Position numbers and translations under genes: made by a program. A DNA stretch of 58,997 nucleotides from a virus, in the IMG/VR virus record IMGVR_UViG_3300018080_008436, positions 1 through 58,997 of that record, one strand, 5' to 3'. The notes beneath the pieces are model-generated. The model ran no database searches and had not been told where the DNA came from. It worked only from the letters and a program-made list of their open reading frames with translations. Below, in pieces: positions 27,082-33,655 of this stretch; the stretch's first letter is position 1; each line of letters begins with the position of its first letter.

Positions 27082-27118
27082 TTTTGTTCTTTCATTGAAT
27101 GTTCCTGTCTCTCCCTTT

Positions 27119-27146
27119 ATTATATCGCATAATTGAAGGATGTCAA
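27119..27146 (-). promoter_or_regulatory. Sigma70-like promoter
   Basis: TTGACA, 16 bases, TATAAT: the closest match to consensus in the window. Drives 27081 to 25869. Confidence 0.85.
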
Positions 27147-27160
27147 TCCCCTAAGGAATC

Positions 27161-27277
27161 TCAATCCTCCTGGAGTATGTCGCGATTATTATACTTCTTG
27201 CGGCCTGCCTTCTGAGCCTTGAACTTCCGACGCTTGTCACGAGTGTAAGGGTCCTGCTTCTTGCGATGTCTTTTCAT
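27161..27277 (-). CDS. 38-residue basic peptide
   Basis: MKRHRKKQDPYTRDKRRKFK then AQKAGRKKYNNRDILQED. Nearly half Lys/Arg; likely binds RNA or DNA. Strong coupling: the ATG overlaps the TGA of the upstream gene and GCAGGAGGTATCAT precedes it. Confidence 0.65.
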   Translation of the reverse strand: MKRHRKKQDPYTRDKRRKFKAQKAGRKKYNNRDILQED

Positions 27278-27609
27278 ATGATACCTCCTGCATCTTGTTG
27301 TAGTTTGTTCAACAGATATTCTTCACCACCCTGGTCCTTGAACATTTGATCATGCAACTTATAACGAAGACCACGAGTCTCAGTCTCTAACCGCTTGGTC
27401 AAACCTTCCCAGGACTTCATCGCCAAATCCAAACACTCTGAAGGAACATGAAAACCTTCTTGCTCCTGTGCAATGGTCTCAGATTCAACTGACATATAGA
27501 AGCTGGCCAAAGCTTCTGCAACATCATAAGCAGTTGTCTGCATATAAATATCACCATCAGCCTCTTCCAACATCTTGTCCAACTGATCATTAATTTGTTG
27601 TGGAGTCAT
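27274..27609 (-). CDS. Hypothetical helical protein
   Basis: 111 residues: MTPQQINDQLDKMLEEADGD, then YDVAEALASFYMSVESETIA and WEGLTKRLETETRGLRYKLH. All-alpha with acidic bias. Starts inside the 3' end of the membrane protein gene. Unrecognised. Confidence 0.7.
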   Translation of the reverse strand: MTPQQINDQLDKMLEEADGDIYMQTTAYDVAEALASFYMSVESETIAQEQEGFHVPSECLDLAMKSWEGLTKRLETETRGLRYKLHDQMFKDQGGEEYLLNKLQQDAGGII

Positions 27610-27778
27610 CTTTCTTTCCTTCTCTCAGTTCTTTCCAGAATTTCCGCAAATCACTCAGGCTACCAATCTCAAGTATCGAGAGTGTTAAAGCAAAAAAGGA
27701 TATGAAGAGCATCACGATGATGAAAGTAATCAATATCATGATAACTACAGGAAAGAAAATGTTAAGCATGAAATTCAT
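27590..27778 (-). CDS. Small membrane protein
   Basis: 62 residues. A long hydrophobic N-terminal half (MLNIFFPVVIMILITFIIVM, LFISFFALTLSIL) and a basic cytoplasmic tail (RKFWKELREGKKDDS). Ribosome site GAGGAGAGATCGG; ATGA overlap with the gene above. Confidence 0.7.
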   Translation of the reverse strand: MNFMLNIFFPVVIMILITFIIVMLFISFFALTLSILEIGSLSDLRKFWKELREGKKDDSTTN

Positions 27779-27879
27779 CCGATCTCTCCTCGTTCTCTTT
27801 TGTCCTCATACTCAGCTTGCTTAGCAAGTCCAGGCAAAGCTGGTATCAGGTAGATTAACATAATGATGAATCTGATCAT
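27775..27879 (-). CDS. 34-residue membrane peptide
   Basis: MIRFIIMLIYLIPALPGLAK then QAEYEDKRERGEIG. One short hydrophobic segment. Both ends overlap neighbours by four bases (ATGA), which supports translation despite the size. Confidence 0.65.
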   Translation of the reverse strand: MIRFIIMLIYLIPALPGLAKQAEYEDKRERGEIG

Positions 27880-28082
27880 TCCCACTCCTTATGATCGCCA
27901 AATTCCATCGCATCTTCATAGCCTTGACGGTACTCAGCAATTTCTTCTTCTGTCATTTCTTCTTCACCAATCCGCAGACCATGATAGGTGCCTTCTGGAT
28001 ACCAATGAGGTTTCTGGCCCCTTCTATAATAAGCGTCTGCTCTTCCTCTATCATAAGGGCTACCATGTTTTACCTGATTCAT
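27876..28082 (-). CDS. Conserved small phage protein
   Basis: 68 residues: MNQVKHGSPYDRGRADAYYR then RGQKPHWYPEGTYHGLRIGE and an acidic EEIAEYRQGYEDAMEFGDHK. The HGSPYDRGxADxYY...PHWYPxGT pattern is a small protein I recognise from many unrelated phages; no function is known to me. Ribosome site TAGGAGGCGGCG. Confidence 0.8.
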   Translation of the reverse strand: MNQVKHGSPYDRGRADAYYRRGQKPHWYPEGTYHGLRIGEEEMTEEEIAEYRQGYEDAMEFGDHKEWE

Positions 28083-28098
28083 CGCCGCCTCCTAGTCC

Positions 28099-28120
28099 TT
28101 TCAAAAAGAGTACTACTGAT
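28099..28120. repeat. Half copy of the GAGTACT hairpin at a gene junction
   Basis: CAAAAAGAGTACTACTG; CAG TAG on the minus strand ends the gene at 28113-28589. Confidence 0.75.
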
Positions 28121-28589
28121 CCTCTTCAGGATCTTCGGGATTCAAATGCTTGAACTCCTCAACCATATCCCGTTTCCAGAGCAATTCAACATCATGAACC
28201 TTACCATCATTCATGTTAATCTGAATATAGTTGGGAAAGATCTTGAGATCCTGAATATCAAACTTGCAGATCTCAAACTCTTCGTCACAAGAGGAAATGA
28301 CCAAATCATCTCGAATGATCTCCCCCTCAGTAACATCAACAAACAAAGACATACCATCGGCAATGATAGCTTCACAATCCCGAACCATATCAAAGAACAA
28401 ATCGATATGTTTATTATATCGATGCTCGATCTCAGTGGTATACTGGACATCATCAGCCTTTACGTCTGAGAAATTTGTATTGGCCGCTTTGAACTCTGCC
28501 TTTGATCGAGCATCCTCATCACTATCAGCTTCAACATCGACAATGATGGTCTTGGCTTCGATTCGACTAACTCTAACTCGGAAATTCAT
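28113..28589 (-). CDS. Hypothetical protein with a DpnD/PcfM-like start
   Basis: 158 residues. MNFRVRVSRIEAKTIIVDVE then ADSDEDARSKAEFKAANTNF is a short beta-strand/alpha-helix unit (x-K-x-V-x-V-E-A-x-S-x-E-E-A) known from DpnD/PcfM-like proteins. The middle is acidic; the tail is beta-rich (YIQINMNDGKVHDVELLW). Stop codon provided by the half hairpin. Ribosome site AAAGGTGAAGTAA. Confidence 0.7.
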   Translation of the reverse strand: MNFRVRVSRIEAKTIIVDVEADSDEDARSKAEFKAANTNFSDVKADDVQYTTEIEHRYNKHIDLFFDMVRDCEAIIADGMSLFVDVTEGEIIRDDLVISSCDEEFEICKFDIQDLKIFPNYIQINMNDGKVHDVELLWKRDMVEEFKHLNPEDPEEDQ

Positions 28590-28802
28590 TTACTTCACCT
28601 TTACAACTGTTACTTGGGTTAACTTTTTGTAACGAATCTGAACGCTAGTCACTCCAGCATTCTTCAGGTCCGACTTGTTGCAAGGCTTCCCATCCCATTT
28701 GGAAAAGAAATCCGCAACAATGAAATCCTTGTCGGCCTCAAAGTCTTCCTTGACTTTCTTGGCAGAAGTGTAATCTCGGTTATAGGCTGGGGTCAATGTC
28801 AT
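28590..28802 (-). CDS. Conserved small phage protein
   Basis: 70 residues: MTLTPAYNRDYTSAKKVKED, FEADKDFIVADFFSKWDGKP, CNKSDLKNAGVTSVQIRYKK and LTQVTVVKV. I know this pattern (TPAYxRDY, DKDFxxAD, WDGKPxNKxD, VxIRYKxLT) as a recurring small phage protein without an assigned function. TAA directly precedes the next ATG. Confidence 0.8.
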   Translation of the reverse strand: MTLTPAYNRDYTSAKKVKEDFEADKDFIVADFFSKWDGKPCNKSDLKNAGVTSVQIRYKKLTQVTVVKVK

Positions 28803-29179
28803 TTTTCAATCTCCTTTACTTCAATGATCTTGGTTTCTTTGTTCGTCAGAATCTTTAATGCACAAGTCAAACAGTAACGATCTGATTCATCATCCTGAGA
28901 AATGATTGTGACTGAATCATCCCCAATGTTACAAATCTTGTCGCAACCAGCACATTCAAATTCATCTTCCTGAATTGCTTTCATATCTTCATAAAGACAA
29001 CAGGTCGTTGCAACAACTTCATTCCGTCGTTCATCAAGAATGTCAACGACTACGCCTTCATCGTCTAACTTAATCTGTACTTGACCAGACGCAAGGTCCA
29101 GATAAAAATAATCATGAGGTCCAATTTTCTGGTGAGAAATTGGACGACCTCCAAGATCCGTAATTGTCATCTGAGACAT
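28799..29179 (-). CDS. Zinc-binding hypothetical protein
   Basis: 126 residues. N-terminal beta domain (GPHDYFYLDLASGQVQIKLD), a central CAGCDKICNIGD and CLTCALK, about 28 residues apart: a zinc ribbon. Ribosome site AAAGGGGAGTTGTT. Confidence 0.7.
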   Translation of the reverse strand: MSQMTITDLGGRPISHQKIGPHDYFYLDLASGQVQIKLDDEGVVVDILDERRNEVVATTCCLYEDMKAIQEDEFECAGCDKICNIGDDSVTIISQDDESDRYCLTCALKILTNKETKIIEVKEIEK

Positions 29180-29191
29180 AACAACTCCCCT

Positions 29192-29395
29192 TTATTCTAC
29201 CGTTCCGTTCAGTTTGTCAATCCAACCATCATCATCCGAAAAGTAAACAGCTACCTCTCCGTTGTCCCAAATATCAATCTCGACCTTGTAGCCTTTATCA
29301 AGCTCAATGGTCAACTCTTCCTTGGGAGAGCTATCAGGTCTTTCATGAGTGATCTTGTAACCATTGAAAACAACTTCCTTGGAATTATCAGACAT
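29192..29395 (-). CDS. Small beta-rich hypothetical protein
   Basis: 67 residues: MSDNSKEVVFNGYKITHERP, EELTIELDKGYKVEIDIWDN and GEVAVYFSDDDGWIDKLNG. A run of short strands; unrecognised. Ribosome site AAGGAGAGTTATT. Confidence 0.7.
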   Translation of the reverse strand: MSDNSKEVVFNGYKITHERPDSSPKEELTIELDKGYKVEIDIWDNGEVAVYFSDDDGWIDKLNGTVE

Positions 29396-29406
29396 AATAA
29401 CTCTCC

Positions 29407-30117
29407 TTAATGTTGGGGAACCCAGGTCTTGCTTCCCCGCTTGGAACAGCGGTCACATTTTTTGCAATTCATAGGACATTCTTTGTAACCCTTGGGGGGC
29501 TTCTCACCTTTGGGAACCATTTTGAATTCATTGATAACCCCAGCCTTTTGGAAATTTGAACCATTGACAACCAGGGTCCGAACATTCTTGAATTCCAGAT
29601 CATGACGAGAAGTGTAACAGTATACCGTAATGTCAAACTTCTTTAACAGCCGAGCAATTTTCTCAGCTTTGTCAACACATGCCTGGGAATGAAAATCCCC
29701 AGCTTCATTCAAACGAATTTTGTCAAACTTATCCCGTTTGGTTGCATTAATGATCAGGAAATGAGAAACGAATTTCTCTGGGGTGATTGTCAGCCAGTAG
29801 CCAGTTTGGCGGCGGCGGAAAGGAAGAACATTGGGCCGATACTCCCGTTCGGACTTCTTGGCATAACAAATGTTCTTGCCATCGATAACAGCCTTACAAA
29901 TGCCTCGAAGCCGAGAAGGACAGTCAGTAGCGCTAGACATATTAAATATAGCTGTGGTATTAGGGATTTTGGTATTGCCTGCGCGAAGCAATCCGTCAAG
30001 AACGGAAATGTCTTGATCCAGGAGTTTGGCGAAGCTATAAAGCAAAGACATCCCCTGAGTCTTGCCATAGGCTTCAATTGAGGTTAAAACGTTTGTGGGT
30101 ACTGATCCGGTCGCCAT
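29407..30117 (-). CDS. GP88-like phage protein
   Basis: 236 residues from the ATG at 30117 (CAGAGGATTTAGT upstream). Cys66, Cys74 and Cys84 lie in FNMSSATDCPSRLRGIC... NICYAKKSE, followed by RRQTGYWLTITPEKFVSHFL, RLNEAGDFHSQACVDKAEKI and a C-terminal CPMNCKKCDRC cluster. CPxxxxxxC...CYA followed by FRxxxxGD and a Cys-rich end is the layout of the phage gene product 88 family; the three central cysteines suggest an iron-sulfur or zinc site. Role unknown. First gene of the long unit 30117-27161. Confidence 0.75.
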   Translation of the reverse strand: MATGSVPTNVLTSIEAYGKTQGMSLLYSFAKLLDQDISVLDGLLRAGNTKIPNTTAIFNMSSATDCPSRLRGICKAVIDGKNICYAKKSEREYRPNVLPFRRRQTGYWLTITPEKFVSHFLIINATKRDKFDKIRLNEAGDFHSQACVDKAEKIARLLKKFDITVYCYTSRHDLEFKNVRTLVVNGSNFQKAGVINEFKMVPKGEKPPKGYKECPMNCKKCDRCSKRGSKTWVPQH

Positions 30118-30157
30118 ACTAAATCCTCTGTTTAGGGTTTGCGATCTCAACAGCAAC

Positions 30158-30186
30158 AACATAGCATCCCAATACCAGGCTGTCAA
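30158..30186 (-). promoter_or_regulatory. Sigma70-like promoter
   Basis: TTGACA, 17 bases ending TGC, TATGTT. Drives 30117 to about 27161. Confidence 0.8.
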
Positions 30187-30246
30187 ACCCATTTAGCAAA
30201 AATAATTCGAGTTTCTATTTTTACGGTCTCAAATTATTATAAGCGG

Positions 30247-30287
30247 TTAAACTATTAAAAGACCCCTTCGGGGCTTTTTATAGTTTA
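30247..30287. terminator. Bidirectional intrinsic terminator
   Basis: TAAACTAT..AAAAG-CCCC-TTCG-GGGG-CTTTTTATAGTTTA, flanked by A and T runs, so it could stop transcription from either side. Confidence 0.75.
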
Positions 30288-30297
30288 CTTTTTTACT

Positions 30298-30346
30298 TTT
30301 TAAAAAGAGTACTACAGAATAGAAACAGGAGTACTCTTTTTGAAAA
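30298..30346. repeat. Dispersed GAGTACT hairpin, inverted loop
   Basis: TAAAAAGAGTACTACAG and CAGGAGTACTCTTTTTG around AATAGAAA; the loop is the reverse complement of the loop in other copies, so this copy is flipped. Confidence 0.8.
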
Positions 30347-30425
30347 TAGGAGTATCAGCCGCCAGGTCCTGGATCGAGTTCATTGCCTGAATCGCCTGGT
30401 TCGACAGCCGCCCACACCAGGCTTC

Positions 30426-30475
30426 TTTCAAAAAGAGTACTACAGAATTAAAACAGAAGTACTCTTTTTAAAAGG
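30426..30475. repeat. Dispersed GAGTACT hairpin, inverted loop
   Basis: CAAAAAGAGTACTACAG and CAGAAGTACTCTTTTTA around AATTAAAA; also flipped. Last copy in the window. Confidence 0.8.
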
Positions 30476-30540
30476 TCTGCTGGAGACCAGGCTAAAAGGT
30501 TTGCTGAAGACCATGATGGGCTGTTTATATACTACGTATA

Positions 30541-30580
30541 TAAAAAAAATGGCTCAGGAACAAAATCCCAAGCCATTTGA
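30541..30580 (-). terminator. Intrinsic terminator
   Basis: Minus strand: AAATGGCTTGGGAT, TTTGTTCCTGAGCCATTT then TTTTT. Ends the unit 31496-30603. Confidence 0.8.
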
Positions 30581-30602
30581 ATTGTTTAGAATGTATGTGA
30601 AA

Positions 30603-31037
30603 TTACTTAATTTCGTAAGTAACTCCATCAACGCATACCCTGGTGACATTCTCAAGAGGAACTGTTCTCCAGGCTCCTCTCATCCTGTTACCATTTTCGT
30701 CCAATTTATACTCACCACTGCGATCTTTGCAAACTTTGTTAACATCAAACACAGTCATTTGATTGTTCTTCTTGTTGATGGCCTTTCTGGATTGACTCGA
30801 TCCCTTAGGACGGCTGGCAGAAGAAGGATTGGTTACATGTAAGCGATAACACATCTTTCTCAGACTCTTATCACTACGCTTTGTGAAATGAACTGAGGCG
30901 ATTTTGTTACCTGCTTTCTTCATCAATGTTTCCACGTCTGAGGGGTGGACATCTTCAAGAACGACGGTTTGGCCCATTTGTTTGGCGACAGTGTGGACCT
31001 GCTCTACTGTCTGGTTTCCTACGATTGTTGCTTTCAT
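30603..31037 (-). CDS. WYL_2/DUF2693-like small beta-barrel protein
   Basis: 144 residues from the ATG at 31037 (AAAGGAGAAAAACC upstream). N-terminal alpha/beta part (MKATIVGNQTVEQVHTVAKQ; TVVLEDVHPSDVETLMKKAG), then VHFTKRSDKSLRKMCYRLHV, a basic linker, and NNQMTVFDVNKV...GAWRTVPLENVTRVCVDG. A KKDGSxRxM strand, then x-x-TVFDxxKxAWRxxxxENV, is the pattern of the WYL_2/DUF2693 Sm-like barrel proteins; recognised by eye only. Confidence 0.65.
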   Translation of the reverse strand: MKATIVGNQTVEQVHTVAKQMGQTVVLEDVHPSDVETLMKKAGNKIASVHFTKRSDKSLRKMCYRLHVTNPSSASRPKGSSQSRKAINKKNNQMTVFDVNKVCKDRSGEYKLDENGNRMRGAWRTVPLENVTRVCVDGVTYEIK

Positions 31038-31079
31038 GGTTTTTCTCCTTTGTTGCAACGGTTTTTAGTTATTTAGTCT

Positions 31080-31496
31080 TTATCGATCATCTTCACTCGA
31101 AGTTGACTCGATCTCATATTTGAGGATCTCTTTCAATAAGTCCTGACTTTCCCTGTCTTCTTCAATATCCTGAAGCTCTTCCATCAAAGACTCAATTGTG
31201 CGATTTTCCTCATTCTCAAGGCCCTTTGAGACCTCTATTCTATTATACCTTAAAGAAGTAATTTCCCACAGAAAATGACAGATTATTTCGGCATTAGAAT
31301 AACGTACAAACATAGATGGATTGATAGCAGAATTTAACCATTCTTTTACCTCTTCATCTTCATCCTTTAAAGCTTCAAATACACTCTCAAGCTTTACGGA
31401 ATTCTTCGTGTAATCGTTACCATACAATTTCGTAAAGGGAGCCTCTAAATCCCCATACTCGAAATTGCCCATCAAATCATAAAATGTCACGTTCAT
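31080..31496 (-). CDS. Acidic hypothetical protein
   Basis: 138 residues from the ATG at 31496 (AGAGGAGAATAGACCA upstream). MNVTFYDLMGNFEYGDLEAP, a helical middle (EVKEWLNSAINPSMFVRYSN) and a strongly acidic C-terminus (ESLMEELQDIEEDRESQDLL). Unrecognised. A 100-base leader with a palindrome and a hairpin precedes it. Confidence 0.7.
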   Translation of the reverse strand: MNVTFYDLMGNFEYGDLEAPFTKLYGNDYTKNSVKLESVFEALKDEDEEVKEWLNSAINPSMFVRYSNAEIICHFLWEITSLRYNRIEVSKGLENEENRTIESLMEELQDIEEDRESQDLLKEILKYEIESTSSEDDR

Positions 31497-31516
31497 TGGT
31501 CTATTCTCCTCTGTAA

Positions 31517-31572
31517 GCTTTACGCTAAAGCACAACAGCTTCTTTACAAGCATTTCGAACAATATATTGTTC
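31517..31572 (-). promoter_or_regulatory. Leader with a 16-base palindrome and a hairpin
   Basis: GAACAATATATTGTTC (31557-31572) is a perfect palindrome about 40 bases downstream of the promoter, and GCTTTA-CGC-TAAAGC (31518-31532) forms a hairpin just before the ribosome site. Likely operator plus translational control element. Confidence 0.55.
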
Positions 31573-31609
31573 AAAAGACACAATGAAGATACCTGCTTGT
31601 TACTCTATT

Positions 31610-31637
31610 ATTTTACCCCATAAATACCATATGTCAA
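31610..31637 (-). promoter_or_regulatory. Sigma70-like promoter
   Basis: TTGACA, 16 bases, TAAAAT. Drives 31496 and 31037. Confidence 0.75.
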
Positions 31638-31697
31638 CATTCAAATCAAGAATTATTCTACATTCGTAGATCCATTCAGTGCATAGTATTTATCAAA

Positions 31698-31742
31698 TTA
31701 GTAAAAATTACTAAATTATCACAAATTAGTAAAAATTACTAA
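31698..31742. repeat. Paired 17-base palindromes (operator-like)
   Basis: TTAGTAAAAATTACTAA at 31698-31714 and 31726-31742, 28 bases apart; a third single copy is at 31973-31989. Confidence 0.6.
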
Positions 31743-32236
31743 TGTCTACATAGATGATTCCGTGGATGGATTTGGGGGCTATTTTAAGGTATTTTGAAAA
31801 AATCTTCAAAAATTAGTGCAAAAAACTAGATAGGCAGTTTATTGCCTGGAACTCGATTCAGTGCATAATTCTAGGCAAGAAATTCACCCCGAGATATTGC
31901 CTTAACATCCCCGAATATGGTTCGCGTCATCACATTTAAATTTCATGAATTGGTGAAAAATACGGTTTAAGATTAGTAAAAATTACTAAAGTGTCAGACA
32001 TTCCGTGCGTGTTAAAAAGAACGTTTTATTGCCTGTGATGTTATTTTTCCCTATAGAGAAAAGTTACGAATCCACATTCCGTGCATATGTATCTTTTAGG
32101 GTATGTGAGAAATTTTGAAGGAAAAACTCACATACAAGAGGATCGATACCAAAGGGGGGTTTTAGTGCAAAAACTGGTCTAAAATGGTCTGAACTGGCTG
32201 ATTTTGGTCAATCTTGGTAGGACTGAGTTCAGTCCA

Positions 32237-32284
32237 GGTCTCCCCCAAGATAGGTCAATCTTGGTCTCCCCCCAAGATAGGTCA
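32237..32284. repeat. Direct repeat
   Basis: GGTCTCCCCCAAGATAGGTCA and GGTCTCCCCCCAAGATAGGT, 26 bases apart, just downstream of the last gene of the array. Confidence 0.65.
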
Positions 32285-32295
32285 GCTTATGGAAA

Positions 32296-33147
32296 TCAGT
32301 TAGAAATCTCATTGTACTGACATTCAGTGCATGATATCTCATTCCCATGTGGGCAGGGTCCTCCCCAAGTACATCGATATTGAGGTGGTCCTACCCAAGT
32401 ACATCGATATTGAGGCTGACTAACGTTCGCAGTACTGGCATTAGTATTCGATTCATCTGAATGATCTGAATGATCTGAATGATCTGAATGTGAACGATTC
32501 AGTTCTTCTGAATGTGAACGATTCAGTGGATGATATACTCTTAGGTTATCTCCCCAATCATCTCCAGGTCTTATTGGTCTTATTCCTTCTTCATTTATAA
32601 CGTATACACCATTAGGATTATCTCCACTTCTTATTCTTCCTTCAATAATATTTTCCAACTGAGAGATAGAATTCTGAACATCAATTTGAAGATTATTTTC
32701 TTGTATCAGATCTCCATTTCTATTTGGATAAATATCGTTTGGTACTTCCTCTTGTGTTTCGGGGACATCATCTGAGAAAACTTCATTGTAATAATCGCAT
32801 GTATCGCAATCTAATTGCATGCAGTCTGAACATGGGTCACAATCATTATTGATTGTTGGGTCATAATCGGTATCTATAGTGTCGATATCTTGTCTATAGG
32901 ATCTACTGACTTGTGGATTATAGTTTGTTCCTCCCCCATTCAGACTCAATGAATACATACCAACGTTTAGTTCTATGTCTTCATGAAGCTTAGGAAGCGT
33001 TTTAATGGCCTTTACAGCCCTCAAAGCCTCATCATGGGTATCCCAGACCGAATCGGGCTTATTATTGATTGTGACAATGTATACGGCTTTATATTGCCCC
33101 ATAGGTTGACAATCTAATGTAAGTGTTCTTGTTCTTGTTTTCTTCAT
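32296..33147 (-). CDS. KPIILD-family paralogue with long Cys-rich tail
   Basis: 283 residues; the most downstream member of the array. Module: RTLTLDCQPMGQYKAVYIVT then DSVWDTHDEALRAVKAIKTL. The long tail has a Cys cluster (CDPCSDCMQLDCDTCDYY), an acidic region, a (HSD)n repeat encoded by a nine-base tandem repeat, two near-identical QYRCTWVGP/QYRCTWGGP units and a final CPHGNEISCTECQ. One ATTCAGTG repeat lies inside the coding sequence. Overlaps the upstream gene by four bases. Confidence 0.75.
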   Translation of the reverse strand: MKKTRTRTLTLDCQPMGQYKAVYIVTINNKPDSVWDTHDEALRAVKAIKTLPKLHEDIELNVGMYSLSLNGGGTNYNPQVSRSYRQDIDTIDTDYDPTINNDCDPCSDCMQLDCDTCDYYNEVFSDDVPETQEEVPNDIYPNRNGDLIQENNLQIDVQNSISQLENIIEGRIRSGDNPNGVYVINEEGIRPIRPGDDWGDNLRVYHPLNRSHSEELNRSHSDHSDHSDHSDESNTNASTANVSQPQYRCTWVGPPQYRCTWGGPCPHGNEISCTECQYNEISN

Positions 33148-33377
33148 AAGTTTTTTTGATGCTCAAATTGTGAGTACAATCTTCTTTGAATAATTTTGTA
33201 TGTGTATCCTTGAGGTTTCTTTTTAGCGTTTTCTATATATTCCTCTGCTTGTTCTTTTGTGGACCATATACATGCTATGACAGTTTCTGTTGTCAACATA
33301 TTACGAGTTCTAACCAGATATACGTATGGAGTGTCTTCTTCATATTGACAATCTAGTTTAATTGGTTTTATGCTCAT
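33144..33377 (-). CDS. KPIILD-family paralogue, module only
   Basis: 77 residues, almost nothing but the module: MSIKPIKLDCQYEEDTPYVY, then VIACIWSTKEQAEEYIENAK and a basic end. A repeat leader (TTAACCCTACGGGTTAA then AATAAATTAGGTTAAT units) precedes it, the same as before the gene at 34716-35366. Confidence 0.75.
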   Translation of the reverse strand: MSIKPIKLDCQYEEDTPYVYLVRTRNMLTTETVIACIWSTKEQAEEYIENAKKKPQGYTYKIIQRRLYSQFEHQKNL

Positions 33378-33388
33378 TGGTTTTTATT

Positions 33389-33430
33389 AACCTAATTTAT
33401 TAACCTAATTTATTAACCCGTAGGGTTAAT
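33389..33430 (-). repeat. TTAACCC hairpin and TTATTAACCTAA repeats in a leader
   Basis: Plus strand: TTATTAACCTAATT repeated, then TTAACCCGTAGGGTTAA. A second copy is at 35383-35412, upstream of another gene start. Shared regulatory leader or insertion scar. Confidence 0.6.
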
Positions 33431-33442
33431 CCTCACTATTAT

Positions 33443-33655
33443 TTACCAATCGTCTTGCCAATTATCTTGCCAGTCTTTTTCTATCCATTGTGAGCATGCT
33501 CGACAATATTCTCCGTTATTTAATTGAACTCCTGGCCATACAGCGCCTTCAGATTCTGAATGTACTGTTGGAGTTTCTTTCTTACATTGTTCATCGACGC
33601 AGTAGACACATGTATTGCATCTTTTCTTACGCCATATGTGTTGATTTTTACCCAA
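33443..33655 (-). CDS. Cys-rich small protein
   Basis: 70 residues: MGKNQHIWRKKRCNTCVYCV, a central EQCKKETPTVHSESEGAVWP and EYCRACSQWIEKD. Four to six cysteines in CNTCVYC and CRAC pairs suggest a metal knuckle. No KPIILD module, but read in the same chain; overlaps the next gene by eight bases. Confidence 0.7.
   Translation of the reverse strand: MGKNQHIWRKKRCNTCVYCVDEQCKKETPTVHSESEGAVWPGVQLNNGEYCRACSQWIEKDWQDNWQDDW

Larger units (their letters stand above)
31638..32295. other. Long non-coding divide between the two gene regions
   Basis: No supportable gene on either strand. It contains three TTAGTAAAAATTACTAA palindromes (31698, 31726, 31973), at least five ATTCAGTG/ATTCCGTG motifs (31671-32085), and near 32234-32284 two direct repeats of GGTCTCCCCCAAGATAGGTCA. 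On the minus strand CTTGGGGGGAGACCAAG may be a hairpin that ends the downstream array. A replication origin, an operator cluster or a recombination scar are all possible. Confidence 0.55.

Noticed and set aside
30240-30290. Insertion-sequence end
   Set aside because: The inverted repeat is a standard bidirectional terminator; no transposase, no target duplication.
3195-30475. GAGTACT hairpins as a CRISPR array or integron attC sites
   Set aside because: Spacing is irregular (100 bases to several kb), the units between are genes with promoters, and there are no spacers of constant size, no cas genes, no integrase gene and no GTTRRRY-type core.
32456-32526. Short tandem repeat as a separate element
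   Set aside because: It is a nine-base repeat inside the coding frame of 32296-33147, giving the (HSD)n tail.
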